Part shown: positions 1 to 8,230 of the stretch, piece after piece | Position numbering within the stretch: position 1 is the stretch's first letter | How the letters are laid out: every line of letters starts with the position of its first letter | Source of the DNA: an uncultured Chloroflexota bacterium | Lineage (GTDB): Bacteria > Chloroflexota > Anaerolineae > Anaerolineales > Anaerolineaceae | Reading direction: 5' to 3' | Length of the DNA: 22,368 nucleotides | NCBI GenBank assembly: GCA_902795255.1 | Contig: CADBKS010000037.1 | Location: forward strand, 1 to 22,368 | Position numbers and translations under genes: made by a program | Notes under the pieces: model-generated | Told to the model about the DNA's origin: nothing | What the model saw: the letters and a program-made list of their open reading frames with translations, nothing else | Databases searched by the model: none

Positions 1-1221
1 GTGAAGTTGGTGGAAGTCACCTGGAACCAGTCAAGCGCGTACCCGTTGGCATCCACTTCGGGGAGGATGTTGGCGGTGTGATGCGTCACGATCGCTTCGA
101 GATCGGCATCCGTGATGTTCTTTTTCTTGTCGCAGACATCTTTGAACTCCTCAAAGCAGCGGTCGATCTCTTCCTTCGTCAGGGTATAACCGAGTTCCTC
201 AATGCGCTGGGAGAAGGCATGACGTCCGGAGTGCTTGCCGAGCACGAGATTGTTGGCCACAATGCCGACAGCTTCCGGCGTCAGGATCTCGTAAGTTTTC
301 TTGTTGGCCATCACACCATGCTGATGGATGCCGGCCTCGTGGGCGAAGGCGTTTTTGCCGACGATGGATTTGTTGATCGGCGCTGTCTGGCCGATGATGT
401 TGTAGACGGTTTTGGAAGCGCGGTAGATCTGGGTCGTATCGATCCGGGTCCCGACTTCATAGGTATCCTGCCGGGTACGCATGGCCATCACGACCTCTTC
501 AAGGGCGGTGTTGCCCGCACGTTCGCCGAGGCCGTTGATGGTGCATTCGATCTGCCGGGCACCGCCGAGGACCCCCGCCAGGGAGTTCGCCGTCGCCATG
601 CCGAGATCATTGTGGCAGTGCACAGAGAAGATCGCTTTTTCCGATCCGGCCGCGTGTTCCCGCACATACTCGATAAGATGCCGCATATCCCCCGGAGTCG
701 TATAACCGACAGTATCCGGCAGATTGATCGTCGTTGCCCCGTTGGCGATCGCTGTTTCAACCACCCGGCTCAGGAAGTCCAGGTCACTGCGGGTCGCGTC
801 TTCAGCCGAGAATTCAATGTTGGAGCAGTATTTGGCCGCGTAAGCCACCATTTTGCCGGCCTGGTCCAGCACCTCTTCCGGCTTCATGCGCAGCTTGTAT
901 TCCATATGCAGCGGGGAAGTCGCGATGAACACATGGATGCGCGGATCCGCGGCCCCTTTCACCGCCTCCCAGGCCGCATCGATATCCTTCACGGTCGCCC
1001 GTGCGAGGGATGCGATCGTGCAGTCTTTCACGGTTTCTGAAATCGTTTTGACAGATTCAAAATCGCCCGGCGAAACGATCGCAAAGCCGGCTTCGATGAC
1101 GTCGACTTTGAGCTTTTCAAGACAGCGGGCGACTTCGATTTTTTCTTTAAGGTTCATACTGCAGCCCGGGGACTGTTCTCCGTCGCGCAGTGTCGTATCA
1201 AAAATTTTTACCTGATCCATT
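1..1221 (-). CDS. leuA: 2-isopropylmalate synthase, 3' end cut by window edge
   Basis: This enzyme condenses acetyl-CoA with 2-ketoisovalerate, the first committed step of leucine synthesis, in the cytoplasm. The reading frame is open from an ATG at 1221 to the window edge (407 codons). The family is usually about 500 residues, so most of the C-terminal leucine-binding regulatory domain lies outside. The N-terminus reads MDQVKIFDTTLRDGEQSPG, the DTTLRDGEQ signature of the HMGL-like TIM barrel. Further on, SVHCHNDLGMATAN supplies the metal-binding HxH, and a NGLGERAGN loop follows. An AGGAGG ribosome binding site lies 4-5 nt before the ATG. It is the last gene of the ilvBNCD-leuA cluster. Homocitrate or citramalate synthase are less likely, given the full leuA-type motifs and the neighbours. 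Confidence 0.95.
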
Positions 1222-1412
1222 TTCCTCCTGAGTTTCTGTACCGCATATTATGATAAAAAGCCCGCCCGATATGCCGAAGCCCACCGGAGGGCCGGGGTCT
1301 GCCCGTCATTGCGTGACGGAAAGGCTGAGATAATGAGAATAATAAATAATAAATAAAATAATTACATAAACGCGTGGCTCCCGTAACGGGAGCCACGCGG
1401 GTCCTAAAAAAA
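1222..1412 (-). promoter_or_regulatory. ilvD-leuA intergenic leader with hairpins
   Basis: This 191-nt gap contains a perfect 13-bp inverted repeat (1371-1383 with 1387-1399, loop TAA), 14 nt after the ilvD stop. On the minus strand it is followed by a T/A-rich stretch rather than a clean T-run. A smaller hairpin (CGTCA 1304-1308 with TGACG 1314-1318) lies closer to leuA. It is followed by a GC-rich stretch ending in CTTTTTA near 1255, which could act as an attenuator. I see no T-box motif and no leader peptide with a start codon. The best reading is a partial terminator or mRNA-stability hairpin that sets leuA expression relative to ilvD. Independent transcription of leuA is not excluded. 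Confidence 0.5.
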
Positions 1413-3074
1413 TCAAAGCAATACAGCGCCTTTGTCCGCAGAAGAGACCAGTTTGGCATAGCGGGCCAGATAACCGGTCTTCACTTTTGGTTCAGGACAT
1501 ACCCATGCCGCACGGCGGCGGGCCAGCTCATCATCCGAAACCAGCAGCTCGATACTGTGGCTGGTGATGTCGATCGCAATACGGTCGCCGTTTTCCACCA
1601 GCCCGATCGTGCCGCCGGATGCGGCTTCAGGGCTGACATGGCCGATCGAAGCGCCGCGGGTCGCACCGGAGAAGCGTCCGTCCGTGATCAGCGCGACAGA
1701 CTCGTCCAGCCCCATCCCGCAGATCGCGGAGGTCGGGTTGAGCATCTCACGCATACCGGGACCGCCCTTCGGGCCTTCATAACGGATCACCACCACATCG
1801 CCGGGGTTGATCCCGCCGTCATAGATCACACGGATAGCTTCCTCTTCGGAGTCGAACACACGCGCGGGTCCTTCATGTTTCATCATGGAAGGAGCCACCG
1901 CGGCCTGTTTCACCACACAGCCGTCCGGAGCGAGGTTTCCGCGCAGCACCGCGATGCCGCCGGTCTTCATGTAAGGATCCTCAAACGGACGGATCACCTC
2001 AGGGTCGCGGTTTTCCGCATGCGCGAGATTTTCCTCCATGGTCTTCGTGGTGACCGTCATCACGGAGGTATCCAGCAGACCGCCTTTTGTCAGTTCCTTC
2101 ATGACCGCGTAAACACCGCCTGCGGCTTCCAGATCTTCCATGAAGGTATTGCCGGCAGGCGCCAGATGGCAGAGGTTCGGTGTCTTCCCGCTGATCTCAT
2201 TGGTCATGTCGAGGTTCAGCTCCACATGCGCCTCATGGGCGATCGCGGGAAGATGGAGCATGGTGTTCGTCGAGCAGCCCAGGGCCATATCGACCGTTTC
2301 AGCGTTATGGAACGCGGCCGCGGTCATGATGTCGCTCGGGCGGATGTTCATTTCCACCAGCTTCATGATCTGCATGCCGGTCTTCTTGGCCAGGCGGATG
2401 CGGGCTGAATAAGGGGCGGGGATCGTCCCGTTGCCCGGCAGTGCCATACCGATCGCTTCCGTCAGGCAGTTCATGGAATTTGCCGTATACATACCGGAGC
2501 AGGAACCGCAGGACGGGCAGGCATCTTCCACATACGTCTGCACACCGGCTTCATCCAGCTTGTTGGCGTGGTAGGCACCGACCGCCTCAAACATATGGCT
2601 CAGGCAGGTGCGGCGGCCGTCCGGCAGACGTCCGGCAAGCATCGGGCCGCCGGAACAGAAGATCGTCGGGATATTGATGCGGGCCGCGGCCATCAGGAGC
2701 CCCGGCACATTTTTGTCGCAGTTCGGGACCATCACCAGTCCGTCAAACTGATGCGCGATCGCCATCGCTTCCGTAGAGTCGGCGATGAGGTCGCGGGTCA
2801 CCAGGGAATATTTCATGCCGATATGGCCCATCGCGATCCCGTCGCAGACAGCGATTGCGGGGAAAAGGATCGGCGTCCCGCCCGCGGCACGCACGCCGGC
2901 TTTCACGGCTTCAGCGATCTTATCCAGGTGCATATGGCCCGGAACGATCTCGTTATAGGAGCTGACGATGCCGATGATCGGACGGTTCAGTTCCTCTTCC
3001 GTGAGCCCCAGCGCATAAAGCAGGCTGCGGTTCGGAGCGCGGTCCACACCGATTTTGATTTGATCTGAATTCAT
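1413..3074 (-). CDS. ilvD: Dihydroxy-acid dehydratase
   Basis: It dehydrates 2,3-dihydroxy-isovalerate and 2,3-dihydroxy-3-methylvalerate to the keto acids that precede valine and isoleucine. It is a cytoplasmic Fe-S enzyme. The 553-residue length is normal. Visible cluster and metal motifs are PNCDKNVPG and the Cys-rich [28 protein letters not shown]-like and DGRFSG motifs are present near the C-terminus. The start [21 protein letters not shown] matches the family and has an AAGGA ribosome binding site. It lies 41 nt downstream of ilvC on the same strand. The sister family of sugar-acid dehydratases shares the fold, but the ilv context makes IlvD nearly certain. Confidence 0.97.
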   Translation of the reverse strand: MNSDQIKIGVDRAPNRSLLYALGLTEEELNRPIIGIVSSYNEIVPGHMHLDKIAEAVKAGVRAAGGTPILFPAIAVCDGIAMGHIGMKYSLVTRDLIADSTEAMAIAHQFDGLVMVPNCDKNVPGLLMAAARINIPTIFCSGGPMLAGRLPDGRRTCLSHMFEAVGAYHANKLDEAGVQTYVEDACPSCGSCSGMYTANSMNCLTEAIGMALPGNGTIPAPYSARIRLAKKTGMQIMKLVEMNIRPSDIMTAAAFHNAETVDMALGCSTNTMLHLPAIAHEAHVELNLDMTNEISGKTPNLCHLAPAGNTFMEDLEAAGGVYAVMKELTKGGLLDTSVMTVTTKTMEENLAHAENRDPEVIRPFEDPYMKTGGIAVLRGNLAPDGCVVKQAAVAPSMMKHEGPARVFDSEEEAIRVIYDGGINPGDVVVIRYEGPKGGPGMREMLNPTSAICGMGLDESVALITDGRFSGATRGASIGHVSPEAASGGTIGLVENGDRIAIDITSHSIELLVSDDELARRRAAWVCPEPKVKTGYLARYAKLVSSADKGAVLL

Positions 3075-3089
3075 AAGCTTTCCTTCTTA

Positions 3090-3105
3090 CCGTCCCTGAG
3101 GACGG
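3090..3105 (-). promoter_or_regulatory. Intercistronic hairpin between ilvC and ilvD
   Basis: CCGTCC (3090-3095) and GGACGG (3100-3105) form a 6-bp stem with a 4-nt loop, in the 41-nt gap between the ilvC stop and the ilvD ribosome binding site. No T-run follows, so it is not a terminator. It may stabilise the upstream message or mark a processing point; that role is inferred from position only. Confidence 0.45.
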
Positions 3106-3115
3106 GGCACCGGCT

Positions 3116-4135
3116 TTAGTTCGACGCCGTATCCAGATCGGAGTCGTTTTTCCACAGCATCTGTTCGCGCAGCTGTTTCCCGACGATCTCCATCGGATGC
3201 TTGGCCAGCTGGGCGCGCTTGGAATTGAAGAAGGTGCGGCCGTTCTTGTTTTCGGCGATCCATTTGCCGGCAAAGGTTCCGTCCTGGATGTCCTTCAGGA
3301 CAGCACGCATGTTCTCCTTGACCTGTTCGGCCGGCAGCACACGCGGACCGGAAACGTATTCGCCGTATTCGGCCGTGTCGGAGATGGAGTAGTTCATCGC
3401 GGCAATACCGCCCTTGTTGACCAGGTCGATGATGAGCTTCATTTCATGGATGCATTCGAAATAGGCATTTTCGGGCTTATAGCCGGCTTCCACCAGGACT
3501 TCGAAACCGCAGCGCATCAGGTCAACGACGCCGCCGCACAGAACAGTCTGTTCACCGAACAGGTCGGTCTCGGTCTCTTCATCCATCGTGGTCTCCAGGA
3601 TCCCCGCACGGGCTCCGCCGATCCCGGCGATGTAAGCCAGGGCGATATCATAGGCCTTGCCGGTGGCATCCTGTTCGACAGCGACCAGGCAGGGAACGCC
3701 CTTTCCGGCAACATAGGTGCTGCGGACGGTGTGGCCCGGGCCCTTCGGCGCGGCCATGAAAACGTCCACATCCGCCGGCGGGACGATCCGCTTGTAGCGG
3801 ATGTTGAAGCCGTGCGCGAAGGCGATGGCTTTGCCTTCGGTCATATACGGGGCGATCTGGCTGTTGTAAACATCGGCCTGGACTTCATCATTGATGAGCA
3901 TCATGACGATGTCGGCTTTTTCCGCGGCTTCGGAAACCGTATAGACTTCGAAACCGTCTTTTTCAGCGACCGGCCAGGATTTCCCGCCCTTGCGGAGGCC
4001 GACGATAACTTTACATCCGGAATCGCGGAGGTTGAGCGCGTGTGCGTGACCCTGTGAACCGTAACCAATGATCGCAATCGTTTTGCCGTTCAGGACTTCG
4101 AGATTGCAGTCTTTTTCATAATACATTTTTGCCAT
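3116..4135 (-). CDS. ilvC: Ketol-acid reductoisomerase (class I)
   Basis: It isomerises and reduces acetolactate or acetohydroxybutyrate to the dihydroxy acids used by IlvD, with NAD(P)H and Mg2+. I chose the ATG at 4135, giving 339 residues ([20 protein letters not shown]), because a GAGGAG site sits just upstream and this is the usual class I length. The longer open frame to 4237 only reads into ilvN. The Rossmann motif [13 protein letters not shown] is followed by the cofactor loop LRKGGKSW. Many NADPH enzymes have Ser at the second Gly of that loop, so cofactor preference is uncertain. The metal-binding segment around [12 protein letters not shown] is intact. The start overlaps the end of ilvN by 20 nt, suggesting translational coupling. 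Confidence 0.97.
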   Translation of the reverse strand: MAKMYYEKDCNLEVLNGKTIAIIGYGSQGHAHALNLRDSGCKVIVGLRKGGKSWPVAEKDGFEVYTVSEAAEKADIVMMLINDEVQADVYNSQIAPYMTEGKAIAFAHGFNIRYKRIVPPADVDVFMAAPKGPGHTVRSTYVAGKGVPCLVAVEQDATGKAYDIALAYIAGIGGARAGILETTMDEETETDLFGEQTVLCGGVVDLMRCGFEVLVEAGYKPENAYFECIHEMKLIIDLVNKGGIAAMNYSISDTAEYGEYVSGPRVLPAEQVKENMRAVLKDIQDGTFAGKWIAENKNGRTFFNSKRAQLAKHPMEIVGKQLREQMLWKNDSDLDTASN

Positions 4136-4676
4136 AATAGAATTCTCCTCTTTCTTTGGTTTCATCATGGATCGTAGCCTTACCGCGTTCAAGAGCGATA
4201 CCGCCGGTACGGGCGATTTCCAGAATGTGAAATTCATTTAATATTTTCTCGATCGCGGAGATCTTGTCGGAATCCCCGATGACCGCGAGTGTCAGTGTTT
4301 CAATGGATACGTCGATGATCTGGGCGCGGAAAACGTTCGCCAGCTGGATCACATCATTGCGGACCGCTCCGTCTTCGGTCCGGACCTTGATGAGCATCAG
4401 TTCGCGCTGGATCGAGGTCTCCGGCGTCAGCCGCTTGACGGAATGGACCGGCAGCAGCTTCCGGAGCTGGTTGGAAACCAGCGTGATGTGCGCCTCGTCG
4501 GCCAGCACGTCGATCGTGATACGGGAGATCTTCGGATTTTCGGTGGTGCCCACGACCAGTGATTCGATATTGTAGCCCTTCCGGGAGAACAGGCGGGAGA
4601 CCTGGGAGAGCACGCCGGCTTCATTGTCCACCAGGACGGCAAGCGTCTGCAGTTTTACGGGATCGATCAGTTCCAT
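4116..4676 (-). CDS. ilvN: Acetolactate synthase regulatory (small) subunit
   Basis: This is the ACT-domain subunit that activates the catalytic IlvB subunit and confers valine feedback inhibition. The 186 residues are typical of the longer IlvH/IlvN type. The N-terminal ACT domain is visible at about residues 10-80 ([20 protein letters not shown] and [13 protein letters not shown]). A second ACT-like domain follows (about 90-165, containing [13 protein letters not shown] and a [14 protein letters not shown] segment). The ATG at 4676 has a strong GAGGAG site that begins almost at the ilvB stop, only 11 nt away, so the two subunits are probably coupled. The 3' end overlaps ilvC by 20 nt. The symbol ilvH would serve equally well. 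Confidence 0.95.
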   Translation of the reverse strand: MELIDPVKLQTLAVLVDNEAGVLSQVSRLFSRKGYNIESLVVGTTENPKISRITIDVLADEAHITLVSNQLRKLLPVHSVKRLTPETSIQRELMLIKVRTEDGAVRNDVIQLANVFRAQIIDVSIETLTLAVIGDSDKISAIEKILNEFHILEIARTGGIALERGKATIHDETKERGEFYYGKNVL

Positions 4677-4687
4677 GTTCTCTCCTC

Positions 4688-6394
4688 CTAATTCAACAGG
4701 AAATTGGCGATATGGTCGCCGGCTTTGACCATCGGGCGGACCGTTTCATCAATATCGATGATGCAGTCGATCACAAACCCCTCTTTGGACGCGAGGGCTT
4801 CCTCGATCGCGGCACAGAGATCCTTCTGGTTGTTGACCCTGCGTCCGTGCAGACCGTACGCTTCGGCAAGTTTGACAAAGTCCGGCCCGCGGTCCAGTGT
4901 CGTTTCGGAGTAATGCTGATCATAGATCAGGTTCTGCCACTGCCGCACCATACCCAGCGTCTTATTGTCAAAAATAAAAGTAATGATCGGGAGTTTGTAA
5001 TACTGTTCCGTCGCCAGCTCGTTGCAGTTCATACGGAAGCTGCCGTCGCCGGTGATGTGGATCACGGTCTTGTCCGGATTGCCGACCTGCGCCCCGATCG
5101 CGGCCCCCAGGCCGAAGCCCATGGTGCCGAAACCGCCGGAGGTCAGCAGCTGGCCGGAGTAATCAAAATGGAAATGCTGAATCGCCCACATCTGGTGCTG
5201 GCCGACATCTGTCGCGACCACCGTATCCTGCGGGCAGATCTTCGCGATCGTGGAAAGGATCTGTTTCGGGTTCAGCGTCTGGCCGCCGTCTTCATACTCC
5301 GTCTCGACCGGATAGGAAAATACGAACTTCTTCCATTCGGTGTGATCCTGCTGCTTCAGCCGGGCATTCAGCATCGTCAGCACGTCTTTTGCATAACCGA
5401 CAATGTGATGGTCTGTCCGGACGTTTTTATTGATCTCAGAGCGGTCGACGTCAATATGGACGATCTTCGCCTGCTTTGCAAAGCTTTTCGGATCCAGCGC
5501 AACACGGTCCGAGAAACGGCACCCGACCGCGATCAGCAGATCGCATTCGTTGCAGGCAATATTGGAAGCCTGGGACCCGTGCATGCCGATCATGCCGGTC
5601 ACCAGCGGGTTCCGGCCGCAGATACCGCCGCCTCCCATCACGGTCACGGCCGTCGGGGAGTCGATCAGCTCGGCGAACTTCTGGAATTCCTTATCGCAGC
5701 GGCTGCGCACCACACCGCCCCCGCAGATCAGCAGTGGTTTTTTGGATTCATTGATCATTTCCACAAGCTTGTCGATATCCCCTTCGTCGATCGAGGGGGT
5801 CTGGAAATCGATCGTGGAACGGTCGATCAGTTCCTTCAGCTTGCCGCTTTCCCTGTGATGGCGCCGTGAGATAAATTTGTATTCGGCGGTTTCCGCCGTC
5901 ACGTTTTTGAGAATATCAATGAGCACCGGACCCGGACGGCCGCTGCGGGCGATCGCGAACGCCGCGCGGATGGTGTCCGCAAGTTTGTTCACATCACTGA
6001 CCAGGAAGTTGCTCTTGGTGATCGGGAGCGTGATCCCGGTAATATCCACTTCCTGGAATGAATCCTTGCCGATCAGTCCGTCGGAAACGTTGCAGGTGAT
6101 GAAAACCACCGGCGAGGAATCCATATAGGCCGTAGCGATCCCCGTGGTCAGGTTCGTGGCGCCGGGACCGGAAGTCGCGAAAGCGACACCGACTTTTCCC
6201 GTGCTGCGCGCGTAACCGTCCGCCGCGTGGGCCGCGCCCTGTTCATGAGCGGTAAGATAATGTTTGATCTTTCCGGAATACTTATATAACGCGTCATATA
6301 CATTCAGGATCGTTCCGCCGGGGTAGCCAAAAACCACATTGACTTTCTGCTCCAGCAAACATTCCATTATAATTTCAGCCCCAGTTTTTCTCAA
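4688..6394 (-). CDS. ilvB: Acetolactate synthase catalytic (large) subunit
   Basis: This thiamine-diphosphate enzyme makes acetolactate from two pyruvates, or acetohydroxybutyrate from pyruvate and 2-ketobutyrate, the first shared step for valine, leucine and isoleucine. The catalytic Glu lies in TAHEQGAAHAADGYAR (about residue 51). The ThDP/Mg motif starts at GDGSFRMNCNEL and continues to DNKTLGMV. I chose the TTG at 6394, giving 568 residues starting (M)RKTGAEIIMECLLEQ. It has AGGAG 7 nt upstream and matches the usual family N-terminus. The longest open frame would instead start at a GTG at 6415 with no ribosome binding site. It is the first structural gene of the cluster, behind a long leader. 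Confidence 0.95.
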   Translation of the reverse strand: MRKTGAEIIMECLLEQKVNVVFGYPGGTILNVYDALYKYSGKIKHYLTAHEQGAAHAADGYARSTGKVGVAFATSGPGATNLTTGIATAYMDSSPVVFITCNVSDGLIGKDSFQEVDITGITLPITKSNFLVSDVNKLADTIRAAFAIARSGRPGPVLIDILKNVTAETAEYKFISRRHHRESGKLKELIDRSTIDFQTPSIDEGDIDKLVEMINESKKPLLICGGGVVRSRCDKEFQKFAELIDSPTAVTVMGGGGICGRNPLVTGMIGMHGSQASNIACNECDLLIAVGCRFSDRVALDPKSFAKQAKIVHIDVDRSEINKNVRTDHHIVGYAKDVLTMLNARLKQQDHTEWKKFVFSYPVETEYEDGGQTLNPKQILSTIAKICPQDTVVATDVGQHQMWAIQHFHFDYSGQLLTSGGFGTMGFGLGAAIGAQVGNPDKTVIHITGDGSFRMNCNELATEQYYKLPIITFIFDNKTLGMVRQWQNLIYDQHYSETTLDRGPDFVKLAEAYGLHGRRVNNQKDLCAAIEEALASKEGFVIDCIIDIDETVRPMVKAGDHIANFLLN

Positions 6395-6398
6395 ATCA

Positions 6399-6449
6399 TT
6401 ACTCCTTCCGGGCACGGATCCGCGAACGGGATCCTTTTTCAGCGGTCAA
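6399..6449 (-). CDS. Possible second leader ORF, 16 codons
   Basis: A TTG at 6449 overlaps the TGA of the upstream leader ORF. It is preceded by GAGGAG about 6 nt away and opens 16 codons (TAEKGSRSRIRARKE after the start). The frame closes at TAA 6399-6401, inside the spacer between the ilvB Shine-Dalgarno and its TTG start. The overlapping stop/start arrangement would suit translational coupling. Only position supports it: codon content is unremarkable and the TTG start is weak. Confidence 0.2.
   Translation of the reverse strand: MTAEKGSRSRIRARKE
6416..6434. promoter_or_regulatory. Hairpin just upstream of the ilvB ribosome binding site
   Basis: GGATCC at 6416-6421 and 6429-6434 form a 6-bp stem with a 7-nt loop, 10 nt before the ilvB AGGAG on the minus strand. 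A run of T follows on the plus strand (6435-6439), so it could also terminate plus-strand transcription, though no plus-strand gene lies upstream. For ilvB it could modulate ribosome access or leader translation. Confidence 0.4.
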
Positions 6450-6592
6450 AAGTTTCTCCTCAGCGGAAGCCCCGACACGGCGATCAATGTGTTCTGCAAA
6501 ATGATATGAGCCGGCACGGCATGCTTCCTTGCTGTATGTCTGCTATTGCATCTGCCGCTGATAAAGATCACGTCCGGACCGGTCAAAGCCAT
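6446..6592 (-). CDS. Possible leader ORF of the ilv operon, 48 aa
   Basis: An ATG at 6592, about 17 nt after the inferred transcription start, opens 48 codons beginning MALTGPDVIFISGRCNSRH and ending GLPLRRNF. Its ribosome binding site is weak (GTAAG). It contains scattered Leu, Ile and Val but no run of regulatory codons like those in classical ilv leader peptides. Its stop overlaps the possible second leader ORF. It could be a regulatory upstream ORF or chance; nothing identifies a protein family. Confidence 0.25.
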   Translation of the reverse strand: MALTGPDVIFISGRCNSRHTARKHAVPAHIILQNTLIAVSGLPLRRNF

Positions 6593-6615
6593 CTTACGAA
6601 TAAATGAATTTTCAA

Positions 6616-6644
6616 ATGGTAGCACGTTCAAAAAACATTGTCAA
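6616..6644 (-). promoter_or_regulatory. Sigma-70-type promoter of the ilv operon
   Basis: On the minus strand a perfect -35 TTGACA (6639-6644) is followed, after exactly 17 nt, by the -10 TACCAT (6616-6621). The predicted start near 6609 gives a leader of about 215 nt before ilvB. The leader lacks the T-box signature (AGGGTGGNACCGCG), so regulation would have to be by another mechanism. Confidence 0.75.
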
Positions 6645-6674
6645 TGGGCATAAAGGAAAAAAAGTATCATAAAA

Positions 6675-6704
6675 ACTGCGGCCCGCGGGGCCGCAGTTTT
6701 TTTT
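6675..6704. terminator. Intrinsic terminator after the carbohydrate-binding protein gene
   Basis: ACTGCGGCC (6675-6683) and GGCCGCAGT (6689-6697) form a 9-bp stem with a 5-nt loop. T-runs occur on both strands: TTTTTTTT on plus, and TTTTT followed by ATGA on minus. It lies 19 nt past the stop of the minus-strand gene ending at 6723 and upstream of the ilv promoter, so it insulates the two units. Confidence 0.85.
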
Positions 6705-6722
6705 CAGAATCAGGCTTTGGAT

Positions 6723-8006
6723 CTACGGGTGCCGGTTTCCGCCCCGGCCTCCGTTGCCGCCCATCATGCCGCCGCCCATGTTATCCGGGCCGGAGATCCC
6801 GCTGTTGTTGTTAAGCTGGAAGCTTTCCGAGCAGTAGTACTGGCCATCGTAATCGACCCCGGCCTCACCGCCGTTGTATCTGCTGCTGATCACGGCTGTA
6901 CCGGCGATCAGGTTGATATTTCCGTTGGAGTCATATCCGTCGCCATTGCTGTTGACCGTCACCGTTCCGCCGAGCTGGTTGAGAGAGTACGTCAGCTCAT
7001 CTTTATACAGGCCGTCCTTATTGGCAGCGTTGATCGCGTCATCGGAGGAGCTGACCGTGATATCGCCGCCTAGGATATTGACGACCGTTGCTTCCAGACC
7101 TTCGGAGCAGCTGACGATATTGACCGTCGGACCGGTCCCGTCTTCAGAGCCGAGTGTCAGGATATGTTCGGCATGCAGCGCATCGTCCGTGGCATAGATC
7201 GTTATGTTCCCGCTCAGGATCGTCAGATCGTAATTCGCGTTGACCGCGTCATTGGAGGCCGCGATATTCAGCGTCAGACTGTCGATGATCACACTGGAAT
7301 CATCCCCGCCCTTGATCCCGTTTTTCGCCGTACCGTTGAGGTTCAGCGTACCGTCGCCGGTCAGGTACAGGGAGCTGTTGGCCTTGGCTTTGATCACCGC
7401 GCCGTCATAAGCATCGGCGACTTCGGCATCGGATGAGGTCTCGTCCGCCGGATTTTCGGCATCCGTCAGCGTAACGGTCCCGGAGATAATGATCTTTGCG
7501 GAAGCTTCCTTGTTGACAGAGACCGCGGCACCGGTCGTACTGGTCAGATCCAGATCCTGCAGGATAAGGACCACACCGGACGTACCTTTTTTCACCACGA
7601 TATTCCCGTCGGAGCAGCTGCCGGTGATAATGTATGTGCCCGCTTCACTGATCTCGACCTGACTGTTGGTGCCGGACATCGTGATGAGCTGCGCGTTTTC
7701 AGTATCCGCTTCCAGGTCCGCGGCGGTATTGACCGCGCTGCTGAAGACGACTTCACCCGGGGTTTCGGAGATATTCTGGGCTCCGCCCATCATACCGCCT
7801 CCCATCATGCCGCCGCCCTGCATGCCCATCTGGCCGCCGCGGCCCATCTGACCGCCTCCCTGCATACCCATCTGCCAGCCGCCCATCTGGGCAGCGTACT
7901 GTTCACTGAGTGTGTTCTGATTTACATCCGCATATGCCATGCCTGCCGGAGCGGAGAGAGCCGCTGCCAGGCAGAAAGCTGTTACGATGATTGTTGACTT
8001 TTTCAT
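6723..8006 (-). CDS. Secreted carbohydrate-binding-domain protein (DUF4353 type)
   Basis: The protein (427 aa) begins with a signal peptide (MKKSTIIVTAFCLAAALSAP, cleavage near AYA|DV). A Met/Gly-rich linker with MQGGG, GGMMGG and QMGRGGQMG units follows at about residues 40-75. The body has repeated short beta-strand motifs such as SDGNIVVKKGTSGVVLILQD and KNGIKGGDDSSVIIDSL. This resembles the right-handed beta-helix DUF4353 family, whose characterised Clostridium thermocellum member, Cthe_2159, binds cellulose and pectin. A second Met/Gly/Asn-rich tail closes the protein. The ATG at 8006 is preferred over a GTG at 8033 because AGGAG lies 11 nt before it. Ligand and role are inferred from the family. 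It stands as its own unit, with promoter and terminator. Confidence 0.8.
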   Translation of the reverse strand: MKKSTIIVTAFCLAAALSAPAGMAYADVNQNTLSEQYAAQMGGWQMGMQGGGQMGRGGQMGMQGGGMMGGGMMGGAQNISETPGEVVFSSAVNTAADLEADTENAQLITMSGTNSQVEISEAGTYIITGSCSDGNIVVKKGTSGVVLILQDLDLTSTTGAAVSVNKEASAKIIISGTVTLTDAENPADETSSDAEVADAYDGAVIKAKANSSLYLTGDGTLNLNGTAKNGIKGGDDSSVIIDSLTLNIAASNDAVNANYDLTILSGNITIYATDDALHAEHILTLGSEDGTGPTVNIVSCSEGLEATVVNILGGDITVSSSDDAINAANKDGLYKDELTYSLNQLGGTVTVNSNGDGYDSNGNINLIAGTAVISSRYNGGEAGVDYDGQYYCSESFQLNNNSGISGPDNMGGGMMGGNGGRGGNRHP

Positions 8007-8083
8007 GATTTTGTTTTCTCCTTGTTTCTTCACATCCTGACTTTCTTTGATCAGCCGGATGTTTTTTTCTTATTGTTACTTTT

Positions 8084-8101
8084 ATTATAGGAAACGTTCC
8101 T
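8084..8101 (-). promoter_or_regulatory. Promoter -10 with adjacent inverted repeat
   Basis: A consensus TATAAT reads on the minus strand at 8084-8089, about 80 nt before the gene starting at 8006. The -35 is poor. Directly upstream, AGGAA-ACG-TTCCT (8089-8101, plus-strand reading) is a perfect 5-bp inverted repeat in the spacer, where a repressor or activator could bind. The remaining bases of the 8034-8178 gap show nothing else clear. Confidence 0.5.
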
Positions 8102-8178
8102 TAGTTGAAACTTAGAGAAATGTGGAATCCGTGTGGCAAATCAGGCAGGCAGAAAACAGGAACGTCCGCTGCAGCGAT

Positions 8179-8205
8179 AAAAAAACAGGACCCGAAGGCC
8201 CTGTT
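8179..8205 (-). terminator. Intrinsic terminator of rpsO-pnp
   Basis: On the minus strand a 9-bp stem (8184-8192 with 8197-8205, one G-U pair) is closed by a stable UUCG tetraloop. It is followed by a run of T (the A-run at 8179-8185 on plus). It lies about 25 nt after the pnp stop. Confidence 0.88.
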
Positions 8206-8230
8206 TTATTTCATTTATTTATATACGGTC

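Noticed and set aside
1240..1370. Leu/Ile/Phe-rich translation (LFYLLFIILIIS) upstream of leuA, resembling a leader peptide
   Set aside because: That frame has a TAA directly before it and no start codon with a ribosome binding site. The richness in Leu and Ile follows from A/T-rich DNA.
6395..6640. T-box riboswitch before ilvB
   Set aside because: The conserved AGGGTGGNACCGCG element and a matching terminator/antiterminator pair are not present.
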